From Stenopsyche tienmushanensis (taxonomy: Eukaryota > Arthropoda > Insecta > Trichoptera > Stenopsychidae), in NCBI GenBank assembly GCA_008973525.1, contig WACJ01000127.1:915630-979629 (forward strand): 64,000 nt of DNA, written 5' to 3'. Shown here in pieces: positions 35,341 through 47,508 of this stretch. The notes under the pieces are model-generated. The model saw only the letters and a program-made list of their open reading frames with translations, ran no database searches and was not told the origin of the DNA. Made by a program: the position numbers and the translations under genes. The first letter of the stretch is position 1. Every line of letters begins with the position of its first letter.

Positions 35341-37540
35341 GGTAGTCTTATGTGACATGAATTCTAATAGGAAAATGTTCCTATCATCCTATTAAACAAT
35401 TGATATGACATTTCATGCCGATTTTTCATATTTATTTTTAAGTGTGAGGGAGTTTTTTATTTCCATTAAATGGACTATTCCAGATTCAAATTCTTTATGA
35501 TAGCTCTAAAATTTATTTTCTGGATTCGATTCGCATTTCGAGTCAACTTAATTTACTTATCTGTGAAAATCAAGCATTTTTAAGTCATGTATCAAAGTAT
35601 TGTAATAAATTTTATAACTGATATTTGCTCATCTACTCTATTAGTTACAATAACACTTATCAAATTTATAAAATAATCAAGTTTTGAATATTTAATTCAA
35701 CCTGATTATTCATTTTTTTGTTACTGAGTTAATATGTAAGTCATTTATCGTTTCTCTGATAAAGAATTAAAATATGTTTCTTCTTAATCAATCAATAATT
35801 TGAACAGTTCTCATATCGAAAAGCATTCATAAATTGGCACTAATTGTGTCTTTTTTGGATTTATATTCCTCATGCTTAATAAATGTGTCTTTATTAATTT
35901 TATTAACGCTGTATTGCATAAGTTTGATGTTAAAATCCTTTAATTCAGTTTACATCCTTCAGTGTATCAAAAATTTCATAACATCTGGAAGGCAAAAAGC
36001 TCTAAAACACGTTTCTTTAGAGTTATGAGAGAGGCAATTTGTGTATTCTTGAGCAATAAAAACTTTTCATCGAGAAAAGGAAGACATTTGCGTCATTACG
36101 AAATTCATGCGAAACATTTCAGTGTCCAACCCACTTACGAATTCCCCATTTAACCCTCGGTTTGATCAACTATTTCGCAGAGGATTACGCAAAAATTGCT
36201 TCTGACTAATTCAAAATATATTTTCCGGGAAGATAAAGAAAACTATTTGAAACAATGCACTTATTACCAGCCATACGTATCCCGACCTGACCGCAAACTC
36301 AATTTGTTACCATTCACAGCACCTGAGCGAATAAGTCACCGGTAAAACTTTGCTGGCGTATAAACTTTCACAAGCCATTACTTTAGTTTTCTAATTAACG
36401 ACACAGATTAAAATAATAGAGCATGCATTCAAAATTCTTGTATATAAAGTCGAACTCATCCAGCAAAGAAAGCAAATCCAAAATGAACCTTTAAAGACTC
36501 CAACGTTCGACAATGTATAAATATAACATGTTGCAGGGTTTTAAAGTGCGTGGCATTCTGGAAAAACAAGGGAGCGTTGAAAGAATACACGCTGAATGAA
36601 ATGCGGAAAATGCCAAACAATTTCCGCGAAAATTGCCCCCACTCATGTAAGAAATAATATGCGTTTTTATTAAAGACGTGTTTTGCATCGCTTATTTCCA
36701 CCCTCGTCAGAGACGTTTCCGGTCGTGAAAAAACAACTATCAGCCTCGGGGTGAAATAGGAAATAAAAAAATAAATAAACCTGGCTCGTTGGAAAAATGG
36801 GAGTTAAAGTTTTAATTAAAAATAAATGCATTTTAGCGGGAAATTGTTTGAGGCTCTTAATATTCCGAATCGGCATGGATTTATTTAATCAATAAAATGG
36901 GATTAATTTCCGATCAGTTGTTGTTTGAAATTTGACAAAAAATAGCATTGCTATTCAATCATTTGTGTGAGGCTTCAATTAAAATGTAAAGTCAATAAAT
37001 TAATTTATCCCAACCAAACTTAGCCGAATAGCCTCTAATTATCCATTCACTTATAGATCTTATCTTAGCAAAGATTTTTATCGTGAAAATTATACTAATA
37101 TGGAAGGCATTGAAAAATAATCATAAAAACACAATCGATCCTTGGAAAAATCCCCAATGGACATTGTTTTGTTCGATAACCAATAAAATAAGTTTCTACT
37201 AATCGACAACCCTTATATTTTACCATTTATTTCACAAGTCTCTTTTATTTCTAACCTCTTTGATATAATTTTCTTGAAGTCTAATTTTATGCTCCTCAAA
37301 ATAAGAAGGCTGTAAAAATGAATGGAATCTCGGTGAAATTCTTATAGATGTGGCTTTTTAAACTAGAAGTTATATGGGTTCATTCTACCTATATGGTAGT
37401 ACCTGTTAAGTATTATATTTTGCGTTGCACCCGGTTTTAATGTATTTTATAGTAAGCGTTTCCATAGATTAAATATCGACAAATTTATAAATGAAATTCT
37501 TTCCACCTAATTATCAATAAATTCAATCAAATAATGAAAC
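35341..37540. other. Intergenic stretch without recognised features
   Basis: AT-rich. A more balanced block lies at about 36250-36880, with no exon signature that I can support. Confidence 0.35.
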
Positions 37541-38345
37541 AAATCCCGAGCCAAAATTTCGATCTCGGGATTTTTAAACAATCCCGGGATTTTAAGTCGT
37601 TTAAGAAATTACATTGATAAATTTGATCAAAAATTTTACTAAATAAGTCCATTTGTTTGATATTAAAAATAATTTTAAGACGAAAGAATTTTATTTATTT
37701 AAGAAAATTTAAAATTACAATTCAAAAATAGATAAATAAAACACTAAAAAATTCAAATATTATTTTGAAAATATGTCCGAAGTAACATTAAACATCGAGT
37801 GTTTCATCATTTAGTCTGAATCTGATTTTGGTAGTCAAGCAACCTGCTGCTGAAAATGCACGTTCAGCCTCCACACTCGTTGGAGATATCATCAGCAAAT
37901 ATTTAAATGTTAGTTCGAGTTGACGACCACGAGAGCCTCCATTTTCGTATAACACCATCAATTTGACTGATAAAATTCCTATCTGCTGAGACACTAAACT
38001 AAAACTCGCAAAAATCCCGATTTCCCGATAAATTATTTATTTCCGTCGCTGCAGATGAATACTTATATACTATAATACTTTGATGTGATTCGTAATTATA
38101 TTATGGAGGAATACAAAAAATTTGAACCCCGTATCTATTATATTTCATATCGATATTCCCATTATTAGAGTCGAGGTGTAGTAAATACATCACCGGTAGG
38201 GAAAGGTTAATATAACAATTTGAAACTATATATGTATAGAGTACATATATGTTTCTGTTAGATAAAAATTTCAATCCCGAATTTTTCGGGATTACGTTTA
38301 ATGATCCTGGAATTTATGAGCACTTAAAACTGTCCGGGGTTCTGG
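37541..38345 (-). mobile_element. hAT-type element relic
   Basis: Bounded by clusters of the word ATCCCGRGAT. On the left are a perfect 10-base hairpin (AAATCCCGAG at 37541-37550 with CTCGGGATTT at 37564-37573) and the palindrome AATCCCGGGATT (37580-37591). On the right is the hairpin AATCCCGAA/TTCGGGATT at 38273-38293. Such subterminal repeats are common in insect hAT elements. A hAT dimerisation-domain fragment is encoded inside. The outer ends and 8-bp target duplication were not resolved. Confidence 0.6.
37753..37994 (-). pseudogene. hAT transposase C-terminal dimerisation region
   Basis: The minus-strand frame encodes LTFKYLLMISPTSVEAERAF then SAAGCLTTKIRFRLNDETLD, followed after a one-base frame change by LMLLRTYFQNNI and a stop at 37753. 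The order 'A..LL.I.PTS.ExERxFSxAGxxxTxxRxxL....D.L.FLR.Y' is the classic hAT family C-terminal motif. Upstream catalytic regions are missing, so only the last about 80 codons remain. Confidence 0.8.
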
Positions 38346-41300
38346 GATTAAATTCGTGGTGATACGTATTCAGAAGATCTAATTTTCGATGACTTTGTCG
38401 CATAAATCTGCCTGATTTTGACATTGAGGGCATCGATTGTTCGTTTGCAGACCTGCGAATTAAAATAACCACAAAGGTAAAAGTCTAAAGGCATTAATCT
38501 TATAAACTGGTATCGTATTAAATCCGATAATTTTTCTCGTTAATGCATCTATTCATCCAAAAATTTGAATACTTGATTTTGAAAATATATTTTGATTAGT
38601 TGTACACATTTTTCAACGCTATTAATTTCTATAATAATTTGCCATACATTATTAAATAATTTACAATAAATTTTATAGATATTGTTTTAACAACATAGAC
38701 GCTATAACCTAAAAAAAATTGAACGTCTCTATTGAAATATCCTATATATGAACCTTTTTGATAAATATTTTACTGAAAGCAAGGGGAGGATTTCATCCAA
38801 AAATTATAATTTATCAGAGTATATTATAATGACTGAAAAATTAAAAAAAAACATTTGCGAGCTTCTGCTTCATCTTTCTCCTCAACAAATATTGCCTCGA
38901 GTGATTACAATTTATTATTAAGCCTTTAGATGTTTTTGTCAGGAAAAAGTTAAGTAACAAGGATTTTAACATCAAGATGAGACTAAATTCGAAAGAATTT
39001 AATTTTAAAAAAAATGTTTAGGTAAAATAAATGTTTCCTTTATATTATAAACAGAAATATTTAATGTAATTATATACATAATTTATCAAATATTCAGCTT
39101 TGCATTATAAAATATTTGGAATTTTTATATTAAGAACGTTCTCACTGAATTAGAGTCAATATAGATATCAATAAAATTAATGGATATTTTAATATTTACA
39201 CGCAAAAAATATTAATTTGATTGTATGTTAATTTGAGTTGAAAAGGTTTAACTTGAAATGAAAAATGTTTGATTTTGCATAGAAAAAAATTTCCAATTTA
39301 TATATTCGGAGCGTTCCTATGGAAGCACAAATGACGGATGCATTTATGAGTTAATCAATATAATAGATAAGAGAATACGTTTATTATTGAAGGAAAATGG
39401 GTCATTTTATATAAATATATATTTTAAACGCATTGATATGCATCAGTTGTTCAGTTTTGTACAATATCTGCGAACTGTGGAGAAAGAACTTCAATATAAT
39501 AAATCAAAGTTTATCAACCTTTGTGCGCCAAGAAGTCAGAAGCTTTGCCCGTGCACTTGTACTCTTGTGTACCAACAATGGAAATCTCATTTCGGCGAGA
39601 ACAAAACAGACGCGGATTATTGTTTGTGGTTTTCTATGTTTCCGTTATTTTTGCAGTTCCTGCCAAAGAGGTTTTACAGTCCTTTTGTACTCACCGGTGA
39701 AGGATTTAAAGAGGCAAGCGGTATTCGTGTAAACCTGAAAATTTTATTTTCAGCGGATTTTCTTTGCGTACCTTCGCCGTGCTTACGGTAAAAGACTTTG
39801 TACTATTATATCTATGGATACATCCACAACCGAACTATTTACTTAATCTGCGGAAACATACAAAGGCGAGCTTTCTTTTATACAAATGGAGGAAGAATTC
39901 ATAATGGCTAGACTCCTCACAGTTTATTCAATGTATTCAATTCTTATCGCGGGCATTCTCAAGAAAATAAAATTGAAGAGAATTTAAATTCAAGCAAAAC
40001 AATTATGGCACCAGCAATGGAATAATTTAAAATTAAATTTATTCATGACAAATTTATAATACCGACGCTTTTAATTCGAAGTAATTTATTTTTAAATGAT
40101 AAATTAAATTTTAAATGCTGCATACTGACATCTTTTAATGAATACAGAAACTACTTATGTGGGCATTAAATTAAATTTATTAAATATGTATATAGATGTC
40201 ACTATAAAATATTTTTATTTCAATTTTAAATTAATTTAGTTACGGCGTACTTTAATAGATGGCATTGTCAAATAATCAAAATTTCAATTAAACATGAATC
40301 ATTCCGTTATATATGTTAATTTCAATTAAAAATTGTATGGTGAATATGATTTCTGACAATTTTTTGTTCAGATATCGAAGAACAAAGGTGCTTTTCTGAT
40401 GTAACAAAATATAGTATAAATGTTGTAATACACGGTACTAGTGACCTATTCAATTTTTTTAAATTGAATAATCATTATTTTTTAATATTTATAATGACTA
40501 TTGGCGTCACAAATTGATATTTTTTCTTCGCTAGATTATAACTGTATTGCTTAATTTCACAATAAAATAATCAATTTGCACAATATAAGATTATAAGTCT
40601 ACGTTGGAACGTTAATAGTAAATGATTGGATTACATCATTATTGAATGTCATCCAAATGTGCACTATAAAATTTTATATTTTATACAAACATATTACAAC
40701 AATGCGCGATATACAATAAGATTTAATTTTGAATAAAGGTATATAATTTATGGTTCTGATTTTAATGGCTTAATTTGGTGTCTATTGTGTATTTAAGCGT
40801 ACTAATTTGCATTTGAATATCCAAATCTTTAAAGAACATATTTTTTCAATTCTTCTCGATATAAAGACGATATATTTTATGCGGCCATGAATTGATATAT
40901 TGGGCTAATTCCAGGTTTTTTATTCAAATGTTTCAATCAATATTTACATTGATTTTTGGATTCTAAGGATGAAATAGTTAGACGAATTAATTAAGGTGGA
41001 TTTTAACTAACTGATTTGTAAAGATGATTATATTTCAAATTGAAAATAATGATAATTTTTCTATTCATTGCTTATTTTCTATCCAAAACTACATATATTT
41101 AAATAGTCTTTTTACATTTAAATATACAGTGTTTTTCACATAGACCAAGATTTTTCTTTTTTAATGATTAAAAGAGTTTTTGCTTATGTCCTAAGTGTCA
41201 GGGTTGTCTAAATATTTTTTTTTAACATTTTAAAAACACCAAAATTTCACCTTTATTTTCAAAAATATTTTATCAACCATTAGAAAACTTTATTAAAACA

Positions 41301-41700
41301 AACATCTGTCAATATTGATAGTTTTGTTGACAAACATTGCCAAAATTTACAATCAAAATACCGATAAATTATTATTTTTTTACTATTTTTATAGAACCAT
41401 AGTATTAGATTCATATTAATATGTATATCTTGTAATTTAAATAATTTGAGAATAAACTTTTTTTGTATTCAAAAATTATTTTAAAGAGCTTATTTCAATT
41501 CTTTTTATTTAAATTATTTAAAAATTCTAGATGTACCAATTTAAAATGCTACATTTTTCGAATTATTGATCATGTATTTTATAATATAAATTTACACACC
41601 CTAATATATTTATTTTTTAAATTTCATCCCTTATGTATTATTCTATAATTAAGTTGCTTTGCTACATATTTTCACAACTGCGAGCTCAAACAATAAATTT
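38346..41700. other. Intergenic stretch without recognised genes
   Basis: Very AT-rich. An open frame of 134 codons (39387-39791, plus) contains nothing recognisable. On its other strand a 40-base segment (39695-39734) is bounded by TTTTCAG and GTGAGT, which I regard as probable coincidence. Confidence 0.35.
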
Positions 41701-42261
41701 TATATGGGGTTGATTTTAATTTGCTTTATCTTAGGACCCTAGGATTTGATATATCGTATATATTGAAATAATAATGCAATTTTTTTTATTCATTTTAATA
41801 TATTTTCGTCTCACAAATACTTATACAATATCGTGATTACATTTTTATTTATTTTACAGTATATTTATGTCTTTAAAAATAGTCACTTATTCAAAATACT
41901 CATAATTTTATCTAAAAAAAAAAATAGTCTATAACTGCAGATTTAATATAAAACCGCAAAAATAATCAAAAAATCACAATCTTTTCTTATAACTTATATA
42001 CAATAGGACACTATCTTGTAAAACCAAGACGTTATTATCGATCGGCCGCGATGGTCGATGCTATACTATCAAATTCAGTCATCATTATACAAATAGATCA
42101 AATTTAAAGTTACTCCTTAATACAGTGTAATCTAGACTTAATTATTGTGTTCAAAGTCAGATTTGAGATGAGAAACAATCTACTTGCCGTGTTTTGTACT
42201 AACTCCTACTACGTCTACTGTTCTAAACGGGTGTTGGATAAATTTAATGGATGTATTTAGC

Positions 42262-45200
42262 TTATGGGAAATATAATGTTCCGAAGCGGAATCCTCTTCT
42301 TGTTGATGTGAAGGCATTGTTGATGATTTTTTCGGCTGTTGATCCGAAAGAATTTGCGGCGTCCCCGAAAAGGCTCACGAACGGTTTGTATGTGTTTGGT
42401 TTTTGGGTGGTGAATGTTTCTGGAGTGGATTTATAACCACTGGGTGCTTGATAGCCATTGACTAAGATGATTTTGGGTTGATTGGTCTGCTGTTGGCCAG
42501 ATTGCCATTGGTAATTATTGTTGGATGTCTTGAAATTGTACGCATCATATGAAGATGTATCGACTGCATCTGGTGCGCTTTCCGGGATGGCATTAGGTTG
42601 TTCATAGCTTACTTCGTTGATTGTGTTTCCATATGCGTCAGCTATAAATATAATAAACAATCGATCAGATATGATAGATGTATGATTTTTAGCGTGTTTA
42701 TAAATTGATTTTTGTGCGATTGAGATCAATGAAATTGCGATGAACTTACCGCAAAGTCCGCTGTATTTCTGGGAGTCTGAGAGTCCATAGCTGCTGCAGG
42801 CGGGTTGTCCTTTTTCATAAGGCTTGTATCCGATTACATTGCCTCCTGGACCGTAATTGCAGACGTACAATTTGGTGTAGCCGCGAGACGGGTCGTAATA
42901 GAAAGAGAATCCACATCCGACATGAGATGATTCTCCCCAGACGAGCTGCAAATTTGAAAATCATCAGAAATTCGCCAGGCACATAGTAACAAAACGATCG
43001 AGCTCTGAATTTGGTTATATATTGCAAACTGTTTTCAAACAAGTTTTTCTAGTCAACTTCGAACTTCATTAACGCGAAGAAGAAACTTGACCACTGAACT
43101 TGAATTTGGACGATCGTATCGAGATATTCAAATTTTTGAATTACCTGAGAGTAGTGGCCTGTGCCGTGGCTGTATCCAGTCGGTTTGTAGCCATAAGCTC
43201 TGACTTCATCGAACCAGGCGTGGATCTGCTTGTTGAAGTCTGGGGTTCCATCATAAGGACTGGATGGACGACGGGTTGTCCAGGTTGCGGCTATATTTTG
43301 TCCGACCGGGAATCGTCCAACGTCTCTTTCGGTGGCGTGATCATGAGCAGTAACGCAATTGTCCGCCCACTGCTGAGCCCTTGCTGCCAGCTCATTGTCC
43401 CATTTCTACAAAGCAAAAAGCTTCATTAAAAACGATTTATAATCTTATTAATTTAAAAATTGTAGCATTCACTAACGATCTATCATTTGGCACGTAATTT
43501 GAGCCTATTAAATCGATAGACGGACATAAACATTCTTAATGACATTGCATTGAAAACTTTCCGATATCAAGCATTAATGGCATCATTTTCATCCGCTCCG
43601 GAAGCATATCATTAAGAATGTATGCACAATTTTGATTCAAATATTGTATGATTTTGAGCAAATTTCTGTGGTGGACTTTATGATGAATTTGGAACATGAC
43701 CCATGAACCGCGACTTGTTCGTCGATTATCTCCCACAATAATGTGTAACTAATAGAATCGGCAGTGGAAAATTTTTATCTGATTTAATTTGATTAAGAAA
43801 CCAGTGAGACCAGATAATTTAACCGTTGTCGCGATATCTTCTGGGTTTAAGTGATTGCTGGTATAATTTTCGTAAAAAAAGAACGATTTGACATAAAATC
43901 AACATAACCGGTCCGCGTAGAAAGCTATATAAAGCCTACTGGTCTGGGATTAGATAGCATGCGAATATTTACACATGTTTCCCGATTTAGGAAGGCGAAT
44001 CGTTTTGAAATTCGGAAGGCGAAACGAAAGTAACCCGATCTTTTGTGCTAATGTTGCGGCATGGCGCTAAAGGCGATAGCATTGAACTTGACTTTTGTAC
44101 GCGTTTGCGAGATGCTACAGCGCAAAAAAAAACCGATTGTTCGTATTGCTGTTGCATAAGAAGTGATGTAATTTTAAATTCGCAAAGATCTATCACAATT
44201 CATTCAATAAAAACTTTCGGCAAATCTACAATACATAACGTATTGATATTTTTCGATATTGAAATTTATTTATTTCAAGTTTTTCCAATCGAATATAAAT
44301 GTCAAAAGCACGACGCTTGGTTACCGAATGATAACGAACGCGGCAATGTCCAGGCGCTGAATATTTAGAAGCCACATAAAGAATATACCTAATAACTTTT
44401 TATGATATTTTAATTTTGAATATCAATAAATGACGTCTATATTGTATAATTTATATATGCTTTATTATTTATTTTGGATTATTTGCTCACCATTTCCATC
44501 ATGTTAGCAGCTGGCGGTTGGCTCGAGACTTGTCCGAGGGCGACAGACTGTCTAAGCCGATTGTGTTCGTCTACGATGGCTTGCATTTCCGTCTGGGTGA
44601 TTCCTCCAGATCCTGAAAAAGGATTAATTAAAGGATTAATAATCAAGCCAATTAAATACGGGATCGTTCATAAGTATTTTTTTTTGTGCGAAACGATCGA
44701 CGTCATGAGCGTATCCATAAGCAATGTTTGACTTGGATCAACACAAGACGTCCGCATTATCGAATGTTTACCCGAGCAATTATCGTCGGATCCTTCAATG
44801 AATTTGCGCGTTTTTTCGCCAAGAAACATTGCCGGTAGTAAGCGAGCATCCACGAGGTGGCCATAATCAATTCTAAATACATGTGTAAATATAAGCAATT
44901 GATTTATTGTTTATGTAAGCATTTTTTTCTCTCGAATCCATGACATTAATGCTCAAACTCATTTGCTTTACGATTTGTATTAATATTATGTCACCAAGAT
45001 GCCACTCAACTCATTATGTCCGAAGGCCAATCAGGCTCTCTTTTTACATCAAACGGGCGAAGTTTTTTTTTATTGTTCAGGAATACATTATTTCCGACGA
45101 TAAATATGTTCGATAGGCGAATATGTTCGTCGAATATGGCGAAATCAAAATCCGACAGCCATCAATAACGCCGATCGATATGCAAATTCGTCCGCGAAAA

Positions 45201-45585
45201 GCGTGCAATTGATCCAGTTCGAAGATCTTGGATTTATCACAATTGCATCTGACCACAATAAAAAATCGATGCTAAATTTATGCAATTTTTCCGCTTAATA
45301 TTCTAATTTAATACCAAACCGAAAATACTTTTTAAGCGCTCGACTATAAATAGAAGATTTTAGCATATCCACTGGCTAAAAATTAGCAAACTTGCTCTGG
45401 TTAAAATTCATGCATTATCAACGATCGCCGGTGAATTGGCTAAATTTTCTTAAATTGGAAATCTGTAGTTAAATCTGTGCGAATTTTTTGTACTTACGGA
45501 TGATTTGTTTTCCAACACCACACGATTGCACGCATGTCGCAACGACCCCAAGCACAACAATTACAGAATACACTAAATTAAACAT
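42262..45585 (-). CDS. Secreted CAP-superfamily (antigen 5-like) protein, five coding exons
   Basis: Reconstructed by joining minus-strand exons 45585-45498, 44612-44491, 43405-43145, 42945-42750 and 42641-42262. Every intron is GT...AG, phases agree throughout, and the product is 348 residues. Residues 1-21 form a signal peptide (hydrophobic VIVVLGVVA core), so the protein should be secreted. The CAP domain begins near HNRLR (about residue 46). CAP1 is GHYSQLVW (153-160), split by the third intron, and CAP2 is YVCNYGPGGN (184-193). H154 and E137 (WFDEV) match the conserved CAP pocket. The usual GEN-type glutamate is replaced in GQNI (Q106), as in many insect members. Cysteines lie at 18, 22, 87, 168, 186, 207 and 222. 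Residues 223-348 are a cysteine-free tail rich in N, Q, S, T and P, longer than in typical antigen-5 proteins (about 200-250 residues). Family roles include venom/salivary allergens and haemolymph or reproductive secreted proteins; which applies here is unknown. The exon model is strong. The 5' and 3' UTRs are inferred only. Confidence 0.93.
43406..44490 (-). other. Intron 2 of the CAP gene
   Basis: Begins GTGAGC after the ATG codon of residue M70 (phase 0) and ends CTTTGTAG. About 1.1 kb of AT-rich sequence. Nothing recognisable was seen inside. Confidence 0.85.
44613..45497 (-). other. Intron 1 of the CAP gene
   Basis: Begins GTAAGTA after codon 29 (phase 1) and ends TTTTTCAG. It separates the signal-peptide exon from the start of the CAP domain, a common arrangement for secreted proteins. 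I saw no convincing exon or transposon inside; the short open frames here lack any recognisable motif. Confidence 0.85.
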
Positions 45586-45660
45586 TTTTCTGATCTAATT
45601 GTTACACTTTCAGAAAAAAATGATACGATAATAACGCTTATTCTAGCGCCGAATGTCCTC

Positions 45661-45670
45661 TATATATAAA
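45661..45670 (-). promoter_or_regulatory. TATA box of the CAP gene
   Basis: Read on the minus strand this is TTTATATATA, 76-85 bases upstream of the CAP start codon at 45585. A start site 25-30 bases downstream would fall near 45640, giving a 5' UTR of about 55 bases. No clear initiator motif was seen, so the start site is approximate. Confidence 0.55.
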
Positions 45671-46455
45671 AGTTCAAGTTCACAGTTTTCGCGAAGTCTC
45701 AAGCGCAAAACATTAACAACTGCAGTGACGGGGGATACTTTGACTGAGACCACTTCTTTGGAAAACTTTTCGTATACCAAAGAAAAGGTCTTTCGCAACT
45801 ATCCGCTCGCTTCTACCGCCAGATCTTTAATGCTCCAGAGGCTGTGTCGGCGACCGATTATATAGTGCTTCCCTGAAGAACCGGTCCTAGCAGTCGCCAT
45901 GACGACCGATGTATACAATTAATGCGAATCAGGTCGGGGCATTATTCAATTCTCAAGTTAGAATTATCGTGGAATAATTATCGATGTGTTTATGGACTGT
46001 TGAAGATTGCTTTTCTTGTATTTTGGGATGGCACCCGAGGTGCTGGCGTACGTGACCAGACGTCGCAATTTGATATGAGAATTTTCGACTTATATAACGC
46101 ATTAACAATTGCGTTAAAATACTGATGGGACCACCTGAGAGCGTTCATCATTTTCCATCTTAAAAAAAAATTATGGCGCTTTTGCTCTGCCTGAACAATT
46201 ATAGATCAATTCGCCAGCCTCATCTTTGAGCCGTTCGTTGCCTCAAAAAATAAATACAAGGCTGTTACAATAAGACGCAAAGATACGTGATCTCTTATTT
46301 ATGACCAAATAAATTCTAAAATGCAATTTTAACGCACTTTAACCAATATTAACATCATAGCTTAAATGTAGATAATTCCATTTTTTCAGTATTAAAGTTT
46401 AACATCGTTTGAATTGAATAGAAGCATTTGCACGTTTAGTTTGAATCAAATAAAT
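45671..46455. other. Upstream region of the CAP gene
   Basis: Holds the presumptive promoter-proximal sequence of the minus-strand CAP gene. The 70-codon plus-strand frame at 45653-45865 overlaps the promoter and is likely accidental. No other element was recognised. Confidence 0.35.
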
Positions 46456-46965
46456 ACTTAACACATTGTGTGCGGGAACAGAGAATTATCGTCATTCGCT
46501 GTCACTGACTGAATATTATACGCTAAAAGCAAAATTAAAATATATCGAGCCCTAATATTTTGTTTTACACAGCCAATAAATATCGCTATAAATTGGAGAA
46601 TTTGGACAAAAACTTGTATTTTCTAAATGCGATCATATGCATTTTGTGATTCGAGGCATTAAATGTTAATTATCCCACTTTTTTGCTTGTCTTGAGGAAT
46701 GATAAATGTCCATATGATAGTCGATAGTTAATAAAAAATTGGATTCATGGGCACTAGAAATGATGAAAATCACCAATCTGTGCGGACGGTATTTAAAGGG
46801 TTAATTGAGATTATAAAAGATTTTAGTATTTGAGAATGTCATTATTTTGTTTTGTTTATTTAACACATTAACAGCGGAACACAAGAATTCTCGTGTTTTC
46901 ATTGTCATTCTGAATTTGAATATTGGTTTAGTTTTACGCGAACCGTCGTAAAACTAAACGATTAA
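46456..46965. repeat. Direct repeat pair starting TTAACACATT, with a hairpin
   Basis: Segments at about 46458-46535 and 46862-46940 align in the same orientation: both start TTAACACATT, continue with a CGGxAACAxxAGAATTxTCGT word, share GTCAxTxxCTGAAT and end near TTTTACGC or TACGC. The second runs into a perfect hairpin (GTTTAGTTTTACG at 46926-46938 with CGTAAAACTAAAC at 46947-46959, eight-base loop). TTAA occurs just outside both sides of the second segment (46863-46866 and 46962-46965), reminiscent of piggyBac target sites, but no matching terminal inverted repeat was seen. Confidence 0.45.
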
Positions 46966-47499
46966 ATAGTATACCCAGTGTCAATGTCATCATTGTTCTG
47001 TGTAGACTTTATCTTTCCTACAATAATTCATTAGTAAAGATGTCACTATAGTCCCTAACTATAAAAAATATTATCACAAAATGGCGATTGTTTAAAAAAA
47101 ATTCAGTCAAGTCATTTTTTGGCTTTATAAACATGTAGTTAAAAAATAAATTTTGACATAAATCTGGTAGGAATAATAGAGAGCTAAAAGATTTCATTGT
47201 GGTAGAACCGGCCAAGTTGCTACGTCACTAAAATCCAACTCCGTAAGTAGTTGGATTTTTGGAAATTCCTTTGGAAAATATATTTTTAAAAGTCGAAACT
47301 TTTAAAAAAATGCAAAAAAACGAAGTCTCGAAATTTTCCCAATTTCGGTTAATGTTGATAATTTATTTCCTATTTCATCCAAAATATCTCGACACGTACT
47401 CTTTATGAAATTAAAAAAAAAAAACATTAAAAAATACTTTTAAAAAAACCGCATAACTTCGAAATCACACAAAAAAAGTCGCACAAAAAGAAGTTTGGG
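46966..47499 (-). mobile_element. Pogo-like element, truncated copy
   Basis: On the minus strand it starts CCCAAACTTCTTTTTGTGCG next to TA (47500-47501), with GAAGTTATGCGGTTTTTTTA inside. It shares interior words with the 53701 copy: ATAGGAAATAA, TGACTTGACTGAATTTTTTT and GAACAATGATGACATTG. The opposite terminal repeat is absent; homology stops at about 46966, where the TTAA/hairpin segment begins. Confidence 0.65.
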
Positions 47500-47508
47500 T
47501 ATATTACG

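Noticed and set aside
39387..39791. A 134-codon frame, and on its other strand a 40-base mini-exon bounded by TTTTCAG and GTGAGT
   Set aside because: The translation has no recognisable domain or consistent composition. Splice-like pairs this close together are expected by chance in AT-rich DNA, and no neighbouring exons were found.
42815..43042. A second minus-strand frame across CAP exon 4
   Set aside because: A shadow of the CAP exon in another phase. The correct phase gives the LVW...YVCNYGPGGN motifs and joins all other exons.
43100..43429. A 109-codon plus-strand frame
   Set aside because: Antisense of CAP exon 3. The reverse strand carries the conserved GHYSQ and WFDEV motifs with correct splice sites.
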